Shown: positions 57,939 to 64,000 of the stretch, in pieces | How positions within the stretch are numbered: position 1 is the first letter of the stretch | Layout: each line of letters opens with the position of its first letter | Assembly (NCBI RefSeq): GCF_026625125.1 | Contig: NZ_CP113097.1 | Coordinates: 1,550,001 to 1,614,000 of the forward strand | DNA from: Pseudomonas putida | GTDB lineage: Bacteria > Pseudomonadota > Gammaproteobacteria > Pseudomonadales > Pseudomonadaceae | DNA length: 64,000 nucleotides | Reading direction: 5' to 3' | Notes under the pieces: generated by a model | Told to the model about the DNA's origin: nothing | Databases searched by the model: none | The model's input: the letters and a program-made list of their open reading frames with translations, nothing else | Position numbers and translations under genes: made by a program

Positions 57939-57982
57939 CTGCCTCCAAGACATTGGATGAGGGGCAAATGTCTTGGAGGCAG
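57939..57982. repeat. Perfect 14-bp inverted repeat between two REP elements
   Basis: CTGCCTCCAAGACA (57939-57952) and TGTCTTGGAGGCAG (57969-57982) with a 16-base loop. Just upstream, GGGGCCCGAAAGTGGAC resembles the end of IS3-family elements, so this may be a remnant or miniature element. Confidence 0.7.
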
Positions 57983-58020
57983 CCCAGGTACACCACAGCC
58001 TTCAAGGCTTGCGCTGTACC

Positions 58021-58048
58021 TGTGGGAGCCGGCTTGCCGGCGATGGGG
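58021..58048 (-). repeat. REP element (right copy of a pair)
   Basis: TGTGGGAGCCGGCTTGCCGG followed by CGATGGGG, inverse of the copy at 57847 and 20 bases before the end of benE. Together with it and the internal hairpin it forms a composite repeat between convergent genes, likely acting in transcript ends. Confidence 0.85.
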
Positions 58049-58067
58049 CTGGCACAGCCCCCTTCGA

Positions 58068-59258
58068 TCACCCCCTGCGCGGGCTGAGAATCAGCAGGGT
58101 CAGCACCCCCGCCACAATCCCCCAGAATGCCGAGCCAATCGAAAACAGGGTCAACCCCGAAGCCGTGACCATGAAGGTGATCAGCGCGGCCTCTCGCTCG
58201 CGCGCCTCACCCATCGCCACCGTCAGGCCGTTCATGATCGAGCCGAACAGCGCCAATGCCGCAATGGACAGCACCAGCTCCTTCGGCAATGCAGCGAACA
58301 ACGCCGCCAGGGTGGCGCCGAACACCCCGGCAATGCCATAGAAAATCCCGCACCACACTGCCGCTGTATAGCGCTTGGCAGGGTCTTCATGAGCATGCGG
58401 CCCAGTACAGATCGCCGCGCTGATGGCCGCCAGGTTGACCCCGTGCGAGCCGAACGGCGCCAGCAGCAGTGAGGCAAAGCCCGTGGCTGAGATCAATGGC
58501 GAGGCCGGCACCTGATAACCATCGGCACGCAACACGGCAACGCCCGGCATGTTTTGCGAGGTCATGGCCACCACGAACAGTGGGATGCCGATGCTGATGG
58601 TCGCGGCCAGCGAGAAGCTGGGCGTGGTCCACACCGGGGTGGCCACTTCCAGCTGGAAGCCGCTGAAGTCCAGCAAGCCCAGTGCGCCGGACAGCGCCGT
58701 GCCCACCAGTAACGCTGCCAGCACGCAGTAGCGGGGCGACAGGCGTTTGACCAGCAGGTAACTGAAGAACATGCCCAGCACCAGCAGCGTGCGGTGCTGC
58801 GCCGCGACGAAGATTTCACTGCCGATCTTGAACAGGATGCCGGCCAGCAAGGCCGAGGCCAGTGATGCCGGGATACGTTTGACCAGGCGTTCGAAGCTGC
58901 CAGTCAGGCCGCAGATGAGCACCAGCACGGCACAGGTGATGTAGGCACCGATGGCCTCGCCGTAGCTGACCCCGCCCAGGCTGGTGATCAACAGCGCAGC
59001 GCCGGGTGTCGACCAGGCTACGGTGATCGGGGTGCGGTAGCGCAGTGACAGGCCGATGCTGCAGACCGCCATGCCGATGGACAGGGCCCAGATCCACGAC
59101 GAGATCTGTGCCGTTGAAAGGCCCGCGGCCTGGCCAGCCTGGAACATCAGCACCAGCGAGCTGGTGTAGCCGGTGAGCATGGCGATGAAGCCGGCGACGA
59201 CGGCCGACGGTGAGCTGTCTGCCAGGGGCCGCAGGCGTGCGGAGGTGGCATCGGTCAT
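58068..59258 (-). CDS. benE: Benzoate/H+ symporter family protein
   Basis: Integral inner-membrane protein of 396 residues with about eleven hydrophobic segments. Family blocks include WSTPGAALLITSLGGVSYGEAIGAY, TSQNMPGVAVLRADGY and GSHGVNLAAISAAICTG. AAGGA precedes ATG 59258. It stands alone, without ben catabolic genes nearby, so the substrate may be another aromatic or related acid. Confidence 0.92.
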   Translation of the reverse strand: MTDATSARLRPLADSSPSAVVAGFIAMLTGYTSSLVLMFQAGQAAGLSTAQISSWIWALSIGMAVCSIGLSLRYRTPITVAWSTPGAALLITSLGGVSYGEAIGAYITCAVLVLICGLTGSFERLVKRIPASLASALLAGILFKIGSEIFVAAQHRTLLVLGMFFSYLLVKRLSPRYCVLAALLVGTALSGALGLLDFSGFQLEVATPVWTTPSFSLAATISIGIPLFVVAMTSQNMPGVAVLRADGYQVPASPLISATGFASLLLAPFGSHGVNLAAISAAICTGPHAHEDPAKRYTAAVWCGIFYGIAGVFGATLAALFAALPKELVLSIAALALFGSIMNGLTVAMGEAREREAALITFMVTASGLTLFSIGSAFWGIVAGVLTLLILSPRRG

Positions 59259-59402
59259 GGGGTGAGTCCTTGTCCATGTGTAAGCAGTTTTTGCAGACTA
59301 ACGCGCGCTGGATTGATCCTTGCGATACAGCGGGCATTGCTTTTAGCCGTACAGTCGCCAACTATTGGGCACGATTGCGCAACTGCATGGGAGGGAGGGG
59401 CG

Positions 59403-60005
59403 ATGTACAAGGTCTATGGCGACTACCAGTCGGGCAACTGTTACAAGGTCAAGCTGATGCTCAGCCTGCTGGACAGCCCTTATGAATGGCATCCGGTGGA
59501 TATCCTCAAGGGCGAGACCCAAACGCCTGAGTTTCTGGCGATGAACCCCAATGGCAAGGTGCCGGTGCTGCAGCTGGAGGACGGCACCTGCCTGTGGGAG
59601 TCCAACGCCATTCTCAATTTCCTGGCAGATGGCAGCGAGTACCTGCCCAGCGAGCCGCGCTTGCGTACCCAGGTACTGCAGTGGCAGTTTTTCGAGCAGT
59701 ACAGCCATGAGCCTTACATAGCCGTGGCGCGGTTCATCCAGTTCTACCTGGGGTTGCCTGATGAGCGCGTGGACGAATACCGCAAGCTGCACAAGGGCGG
59801 CTACAAGGCATTGAAGGTGATGGAGCGGCAGTTGCAGATGACGCCGTATCTGGTGGGCGAGCAGTATTCGATTGCCGATGTGGCGTTGTATGCCTACACC
59901 CATGTGGCGCATCAGGGTGGGTTTGACCTGGCTGAGTACCCGGGGGTGCGGGCTTGGTTGGACCGGGTGGCAGCGCATCCTCGGCATGTGCCGATGGTGG
60001 GTTGA
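59403..60005 (+). CDS. Glutathione S-transferase family protein
   Basis: 200 residues from ATG 59403 with a purine-rich ribosome-binding site. The N-terminal thioredoxin fold has SGNCYKVKLMLSLL and NPNGKVPVLQLEDG (cis-Pro), then CLWESNAIL for glutathione binding. The C-terminal helical domain ends with YSIADVALYAYTHVA, the usual GST motif. Substrate unknown. Confidence 0.92.
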   Translation: MYKVYGDYQSGNCYKVKLMLSLLDSPYEWHPVDILKGETQTPEFLAMNPNGKVPVLQLEDGTCLWESNAILNFLADGSEYLPSEPRLRTQVLQWQFFEQYSHEPYIAVARFIQFYLGLPDERVDEYRKLHKGGYKALKVMERQLQMTPYLVGEQYSIADVALYAYTHVAHQGGFDLAEYPGVRAWLDRVAAHPRHVPMVG

Positions 60006-60010
60006 GGCAT

Positions 60011-60042
60011 TACCGCCCTATCGCCGGCAAGCCAGCTTCCAC
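60011..60042 (+). repeat. REP element (left copy, degenerate)
   Basis: TACCGCCCTATCGCCGGCAA followed by GCCAGCTTCCAC. The stem has one change relative to the consensus copies. It pairs in inverse orientation with the element at 60161. Confidence 0.75.
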
Positions 60043-60097
60043 ATGGATTTGCGCCGGCTTTTAGAAATTGAGCAAGACAGTTGCTTCCACAGGTAAA

Positions 60098-60119
60098 GCG
60101 CAGGCCTGAAGACCTGCGC
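60098..60119. repeat. Hairpin within the REP pair
   Basis: GCGCAGG (60098-60104) and CCTGCGC (60113-60119) form a 7-bp stem with an 8-base loop. It lies between inverted REP copies and may be part of the same composite element. Confidence 0.5.
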
Positions 60120-60160
60120 GGTAGCGGTGCGAGCAACGTCCTGGAAGCCAACACCATCCT

Positions 60161-60190
60161 TGTGGGAGCCGGCTTGCCGGCGATCGGGCC
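60161..60190 (-). repeat. REP element (right copy)
   Basis: TGTGGGAGCCGGCTTGCCGG followed by CGATCGGGCC, 12 bases before the end of the glutaredoxin-like gene. It is nearly identical to the copy at 58021. Confidence 0.85.
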
Positions 60191-60202
60191 AAATAAGGCG
60201 TA

Positions 60203-60574
60203 TCAGGCCGACGCGAAGCGCTTGTCCAGGTAGGCAATGATTGCCTTGGACTCATACATCCAGGTCACATTGCCTTGCTCTTCAATGCGCAAGCACGGCA
60301 CTTTCACCCGGCCGCCACCTTCGAGCAGCGCCTGGCGGTGCGCCGGGTCGTTCTTCGCATCGCGCAACGCCACTGGCACATTCAGGCGGTGCAGGGTGCG
60401 GCGGGTTTTCACGCAGAACGGGCACGCATGGAACTGGTACAGCGCAAGGCCCTTGGCCTGCTGCTCGACCTGCGCCTGGGCCGCGGCATCACGCTTGCGC
60501 TTGGCCGGGCGGCTGATCAGGTCGCCGAACACGATGAGCTGGCCGAGGCCGACCCGCAAGGCTTTGACGATCAT
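60203..60574 (-). CDS. Glutaredoxin-like / GST N-terminal domain protein
   Basis: 123 residues from ATG 60574 (AGGAG upstream). A basic N-terminal segment of about 45 residues (RPAKRKRDAAAQAQVEQQ) precedes a thioredoxin fold with the CPFC redox motif in YQFHACPFCVKTRRTL. VKVPCLRIEE supplies the cis-Pro, and YESKAIIAYL resembles the GST glutathione site. Probably a glutathione-dependent thiol reductase. It lies just after the folE terminator. Confidence 0.87.
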   Translation of the reverse strand: MIVKALRVGLGQLIVFGDLISRPAKRKRDAAAQAQVEQQAKGLALYQFHACPFCVKTRRTLHRLNVPVALRDAKNDPAHRQALLEGGGRVKVPCLRIEEQGNVTWMYESKAIIAYLDKRFASA

Positions 60575-60585
60575 CTGCAACTCCT

Positions 60586-60616
60586 GAAAAGAAAAAGCCG
60601 ACCCACAGGGCCGGCT
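60586..60616 (-). terminator. Intrinsic terminator of folE
   Basis: On the (-) strand AGCCG (60616-60612) pairs with CGGCT (60600-60596), extended by weaker pairs, followed by TTTTTCTTTT (60595-60586). It lies directly in front of the ribosome-binding site of the glutaredoxin-like gene. Confidence 0.65.
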
Positions 60617-60631
60617 CGGGTCACGCGCCGA

Positions 60632-61177
60632 TCATTTGATCAGGCCGAGGAACTCCATGCGCGTGGCCGGGTTGTCGCGGAATTCGCCAAGCATCACCGA
60701 AGTGAGCATGGTCGAGTTCTGCTTCTCCACACCGCGCATCATCATGCACATGTGCTTGGCTTCGATAACCACCGCCACACCCGCAGCGCCGGTCACCTGC
60801 TGCACGGCATCGGCGATCTGACGGCTGAGGTTTTCCTGGATCTGCAGGCGGCGGGCGTACATGTCGACGATCCGCGCGACCTTGGACAGGCCCAGTACCT
60901 TGCCCTTGGGCAGGTAGGCCACGTGCGCCTTGCCAATGAACGGCAGCATGTGGTGTTCGCACATCGAATACAGCTCGATGTCCCGGACCAGCACCATTTC
61001 GCTGTTGTCGGAGGTGAACAGTGCGCCGTTGGTCACTTCTTCCAGCGTCTGCTCATAACCGCGGCAAAGGTACTTCATGGCCTTTGCAGCCCGCTTGGGC
61101 GTGTCGAGCAGGCCCTCACGGGAGACGTCCTCGCCGATCTGGCTGAGGATCTCGGTGTAGTTCTGTTCCAGGGACAT
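60632..61177 (-). CDS. folE: GTP cyclohydrolase I
   Basis: First step of tetrahydrofolate synthesis. 181 residues from ATG 61177. Zinc and active-site residues are in [19 protein letters not shown] and [25 protein letters not shown] is the N-terminal family block. Upstream residues in the same frame are not family-like. Pseudomonads often carry several folE copies; this is the single-domain type. Confidence 0.95.
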   Translation of the reverse strand: MSLEQNYTEILSQIGEDVSREGLLDTPKRAAKAMKYLCRGYEQTLEEVTNGALFTSDNSEMVLVRDIELYSMCEHHMLPFIGKAHVAYLPKGKVLGLSKVARIVDMYARRLQIQENLSRQIADAVQQVTGAAGVAVVIEAKHMCMMMRGVEKQNSTMLTSVMLGEFRDNPATRMEFLGLIK

Positions 61178-61247
61178 GTATCTACCTGTGGGAAAAAATC
61201 GCAAAAACGAAGGTTACGGCGGCAAAGCCTGCGCTGCAAGCGCGGCG

Positions 61248-61808
61248 TTACTCGTCGCGGCCTTCCATCATGGTTCGTTTGAGCATTACGTACACGGCAC
61301 CGGTGCCGCCATGGCGAGCCTGGCAGGAGGTGAAACCGAGCACCTGCGGGTGCTGGCGCAGCCAGGTGTTGACGTGGCTCTTGATCATTGGGCGCTTGCC
61401 ATCCAGGCGTGCGGCCTTGCCGTGGGTCACGCGCACGCAGCGTACTTCCAGCTTGGTAGCCTCGGCAATGAACGCCCACAAGGTTTCGCGGGCCTTCTCG
61501 ACCGTCATACCGTGCAGGTCGAGGCTACCCTCGAAGGCGATCTGGCCGAGTTTGAGCTTGCGCAGCTGGGTTTCCTGCACGCCGTCGCGGCGCCACATCA
61601 ACTCGTCTTCGGCACCCACGTCGATCACGAACTGGTCGGACAGCCCGTCGATCACCAACGTCTGGTCACTGCGCACGGTCGCCGCCTGGCGCAGGCCAGC
61701 CAGCTGCTTGCGGTCAGCCTTGGGTTTGCCGACCTCGGCACGGTCGTGCTTGATCGGCTTGACGCCGCGCACCTCGGCGCTGAACAGGGAAAAATCGTCG
61801 TCTTGCAT
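61248..61808 (-). CDS. Smr-domain protein (SmrA/SmrB-like endonuclease)
   Basis: 186 residues with a basic N-terminal part and a C-terminal Smr domain marked by LDLHGMTVEKARETLW (about 95-111) and HGKAARLDGK, ending LRQHPQVLGFTSCQARHGGTGAVYV. E. coli SmrB cuts mRNA on collided ribosomes; the same role is possible. GGAGG precedes ATG 61808. Confidence 0.9.
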   Translation of the reverse strand: MQDDDFSLFSAEVRGVKPIKHDRAEVGKPKADRKQLAGLRQAATVRSDQTLVIDGLSDQFVIDVGAEDELMWRRDGVQETQLRKLKLGQIAFEGSLDLHGMTVEKARETLWAFIAEATKLEVRCVRVTHGKAARLDGKRPMIKSHVNTWLRQHPQVLGFTSCQARHGGTGAVYVMLKRTMMEGRDE

Positions 61809-61863
61809 GGTGCCTCCACGTGGGCGGCGTAGTTTACGCGATCAACCCTGTGGCGTCAGCAAT

Positions 61864-61889
61864 GCCCCTGCCCTCGGCAGGGCAGGGGC
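61864..61889. terminator. Perfect 11-bp hairpin
   Basis: GCCCCTGCCCT (61864-61874), loop CGGC, AGGGCAGGGGC (61879-61889). It lies 16 bases beyond the stop of the (-) gene at 61905. There is no U-tract, so it may be a stabilising 3' hairpin. Confidence 0.55.
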
Positions 61890-61904
61890 GCTTGGGCTAA
61901 GCGT

Positions 61905-62225
61905 TCAGTCGTGCTTTTTCATCAGGTGCGGCGACATGTTCAGCTCCCGCCCGCGGCGCAGGCGAATGCGGCTGCGCCGCCAGAAGCGCACGCCCAGGTA
62001 CAGCAGCAACAGCCCGGCCACGCTCAGGGTAATCGAAAGCGGGCGGTTGGCATTGAGCTCGGCAAAGGCTGGGTAATTACCCAGCAGCCCAGCGATGCCG
62101 GCCATGGCCAGCAGCACACCGAAGGTGGCTAGCAGCGCCGACAGGCCGGCGGCCAGGCGGGCGCCCCAGTTGCTTGGTTGGCGCTGGCGCAGGCGTTTGG
62201 CGTCGAAACTGCCTTTGAGTTTCAT
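61905..62225 (-). CDS. Small membrane protein of unknown function
   Basis: 106 residues from ATG 62225 (AGGAAA upstream). Two membrane segments lie at about 24-50 (GARLAAGLSALLATFGVLLAMAGIAGLL region) and 64-84 (LSITLSVAGLLLLYLGVRFW), with strongly basic tails. No family assigned. Confidence 0.7.
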   Translation of the reverse strand: MKLKGSFDAKRLRQRQPSNWGARLAAGLSALLATFGVLLAMAGIAGLLGNYPAFAELNANRPLSITLSVAGLLLLYLGVRFWRRSRIRLRRGRELNMSPHLMKKHD

Positions 62226-62314
62226 TCCGATTTCCTCTGTGGATATCCGGAATTCGACCCGCAACCGGCCCCCTGGTTCCGCCCGGCTGCCGGGCGGTGG
62301 TCAGCTCGCCAGGC

Positions 62315-62905
62315 TCAGATCAGGCTGGCGGTGGGGGCGACGCAGGCGAAGTTGTCGGCCATGACGGCCATTTCGCACTCGTGAATCTGCGCAGCGGGAA
62401 TCACGCGGTCTTTCAAGGCCAGGTCGCGGGTCGCCGAAGCGTCTTGCACCAGGGTGCAACGATAACCATAGTCCTTGGCCCGGCGTACGGTGGTGCTGAC
62501 GCTGGAATGGCTCATGAAGCCGCAGACGATCAGGTCCAGGTGCCCCAGCTCCTGCAGGGTTTCGTGCAGCTTGGTGTTCTTGAAGGCATTTGGCATGCGC
62601 TTTTCGATGATTATTTCACCGTCGCGTGGCTCCAGCCCCGGGATGAATTCACCGGCAGGGCCTTGTGGGTCGAAGCGGCCGCCGACGGTACCGAGGTGGC
62701 GGACGTGGATGATCGGACGGCCAGCCTTGCGGGCGGCGTCGAGCAACCTGGCGATGTTGGCCACGGCCTCGTCCATGCCCGACAGCGCGAGCGGACCACT
62801 GAGGTACTCTTTTTGCGCATCGATGACGATCAGGCTGGCTTGGCTCAGCTTGGCCGGCGGGTAATCGCGACCAGTGAGGCGGAACATCGTGGTTGGAACG
62901 GACAT
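62315..62905 (-). CDS. Isochorismatase-fold protein with Ser at the nucleophile position
   Basis: 196 residues from ATG 62905 (AGGAG upstream). The cysteine-hydrolase fold is clear: VIDAQKEYLSG with Asp 29, EKRMPNAF with Lys 102, and GFMSHSSVSTTVRRAKDYGY. In the usual enzymes the last block reads G-x-M-T-H-x-C-V and Cys is the nucleophile. Here the codons TCC AGC GTC place Ser 135 at that position. The protein may be inactive as an amidohydrolase or have changed chemistry. Confidence 0.85.
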   Translation of the reverse strand: MSVPTTMFRLTGRDYPPAKLSQASLIVIDAQKEYLSGPLALSGMDEAVANIARLLDAARKAGRPIIHVRHLGTVGGRFDPQGPAGEFIPGLEPRDGEIIIEKRMPNAFKNTKLHETLQELGHLDLIVCGFMSHSSVSTTVRRAKDYGYRCTLVQDASATRDLALKDRVIPAAQIHECEMAVMADNFACVAPTASLI

Positions 62906-63084
62906 CAAGGGCTCCTTGGAAGGGCTTTTGTATCGCTATTCTCCCTTGCCTTGGCGCCAATGGGAATGGTTGACAACCAAATCTGCGCAGTTACTGGCCT
63001 GTGGCTACCCACTGGGCGATCCGCAGGAACATTTGTGCGGTGCGGGCTGTTAGACTTTTGTCCAGATATCAATAGGAGTACCCC

Positions 63085-63993
63085 GTGATCACATCTCGTC
63101 TGCGCACCTTGCGCGACCATATCCGCTGGGCAGTCAGCCGCTTCCACGAGCACGAGCTGTTTTTCGGCCATGGTGCCGACAACGCCTGGGATGAAGCCCG
63201 CCTGCTGGTGCTGGGCGCCGTGCACCTGCCGTGGGAAATCGCCGACAGCTACCTGGATTGCCAGCTTGAGGACGACGAGCGTGTACGCCTGCAGCACCTG
63301 CTCAAGCGCCGTATCGAAGACCGTGTACCCACGGCATACCTGTTGGGTGAGGCGTGGTTCTGCGGTATGTCATTCATCGTGGACGAGCGTGTGCTGGTAC
63401 CGCGTTCGCCGATCGGCGAGCTGATCGAAAATCGCTTCGAGCCGTGGCTGGCCAGCGAGCCTGCGCGCATTCTCGACCTGTGCACCGGCTCGGGTTGCAT
63501 CGGTATCGTGGCGGCCGAGGTGTTCCCCGAGGCCGAGGTGGTGTTGGCCGACCTGTCCTTCGAAGCGCTTGAAGTGGCCAACCAGAACATCGAGCGCCAC
63601 GGCCTGGACGAGCGTGTGTACACGGTGCAGGGCGACGGCTTTGCGGGCCTGCCTGGGCAGCGCTTCGACCTGATCCTGTCCAACCCGCCGTATGTCGATG
63701 CCGAGGACTTCGGCGACATGCCGGCTGAGTATCACCACGAGCCGAAGATGGGCCTGGCCTGCGGCAACGATGGCCTGGACCTGGTGCGGCGCATGCTGGC
63801 CGAGGCGGCCGAACACCTGACTGAGAAGGGCCTGCTGATTGTCGAGGTGGGCAATAGCCAGGTGCATGTCGAGCAACTGTACCCGGAGGTCGACTTCGCC
63901 TGGCTGGACTTCGAGCGCGGTGGGCATGGGGTGTTCATGCTGACGGCAGAGCAGTGCCGGCAGCATCAGGAACTGTTCAAGGCCCGCCTCTGA
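63085..63993 (+). CDS. prmB: Ribosomal protein L3 N5-glutamine methyltransferase
   Basis: 302-residue class I methyltransferase of the HemK family that modifies L3. An N-terminal helical substrate domain is followed by [18 protein letters not shown] for SAM binding and the catalytic [12 protein letters not shown]. The start is GTG 63085 with AGGAG 6 bases upstream. The stop at 63993 is inside the window. Confidence 0.96.
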   Translation: MITSRLRTLRDHIRWAVSRFHEHELFFGHGADNAWDEARLLVLGAVHLPWEIADSYLDCQLEDDERVRLQHLLKRRIEDRVPTAYLLGEAWFCGMSFIVDERVLVPRSPIGELIENRFEPWLASEPARILDLCTGSGCIGIVAAEVFPEAEVVLADLSFEALEVANQNIERHGLDERVYTVQGDGFAGLPGQRFDLILSNPPYVDAEDFGDMPAEYHHEPKMGLACGNDGLDLVRRMLAEAAEHLTEKGLLIVEVGNSQVHVEQLYPEVDFAWLDFERGGHGVFMLTAEQCRQHQELFKARL

Positions 63994-64000
63994 TCGGGGC

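Noticed and set aside
57880..58020. Small transposase gene between the REP copies
   Set aside because: No open frame of useful length with transposase motifs; only a possible IS end and a hairpin are present.

Overview
The window looks like chromosomal DNA of a fluorescent pseudomonad of the Pseudomonas putida group. The evidence is GC-rich coding sequence with Pseudomonas-type genes at the edges (pyrF, wbpM followed by a ComEA-like gene, folE, a Smr-domain gene, prmB, benE) and several REP elements with the core GCCGGCTTGCCGGC that is common in P. putida. Gene order also resembles, from memory and unverified, the O-antigen region of P. putida KT2440. About three quarters of the window (positions 150-53000) is a surface-polysaccharide locus. 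I saw no tRNA, rRNA, CRISPR array, complete insertion sequence or prophage.

Layout. 1-114: tail of an upstream frame. 150-12622 (+): manC and a CpsG/ManB-type phosphomannomutase supply GDP-mannose. They are followed by a glycosyltransferase, the Wzm/Wzt O-polysaccharide ABC exporter, a methyltransferase with a coiled coil that resembles a chain terminator, and two large GT4-type glycosyltransferases. 12666-14784 (-): a sugar epimerase and an acyltransferase-3 membrane protein. 15027-15959 (+): an arabinose-5-phosphate isomerase (KdsD-type). 16080-19493 (-): rmlBDAC for dTDP-L-rhamnose. 19873-24963 (-): an AT-richer block with three unusual proteins: an AlgX-like double-SGNH protein, a KpsC/KpsS-like transferase and a GT4-like protein. 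25017-30037 (-): two large GT2 proteins. 30147-32500 (-): a probable secreted protein with RTX-like and DUF4214 repeats, plus an unknown partner. 33060-37663 (+): a complete type I secretion system (ABC, HlyD-type, TolC-type). 37930-46208 (+): gmd-rmd (GDP-D-rhamnose), two rhamnosyltransferase-like genes, a WbpK/WbpV-like reductase, wbpL and wbpM. 46395-64000: flanking genes, among them pyrF, an O-antigen ligase-like protein, kdsA, a Kdo/WaaP-family kinase, a chemoreceptor, benE, folE and prmB.

How the genes may work together. WbpL would start the chain on undecaprenyl phosphate. The gmd/rmd and rml products would supply D- and L-rhamnose, the GT4 and GT2 proteins would build the polymer, a methyl or Kdo-like cap might stop it, and Wzm/Wzt would export it. 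I see no wzx flippase and no wzz, which fits the ABC-dependent route.

The most interesting feature is the type I secretion system with its repeat-protein substrate embedded between polysaccharide genes. This resembles the Caulobacter S-layer locus, where the rsa secretion genes sit among O-antigen genes, and suggests an O-polysaccharide-anchored, type I-secreted surface protein. That link is an inference.
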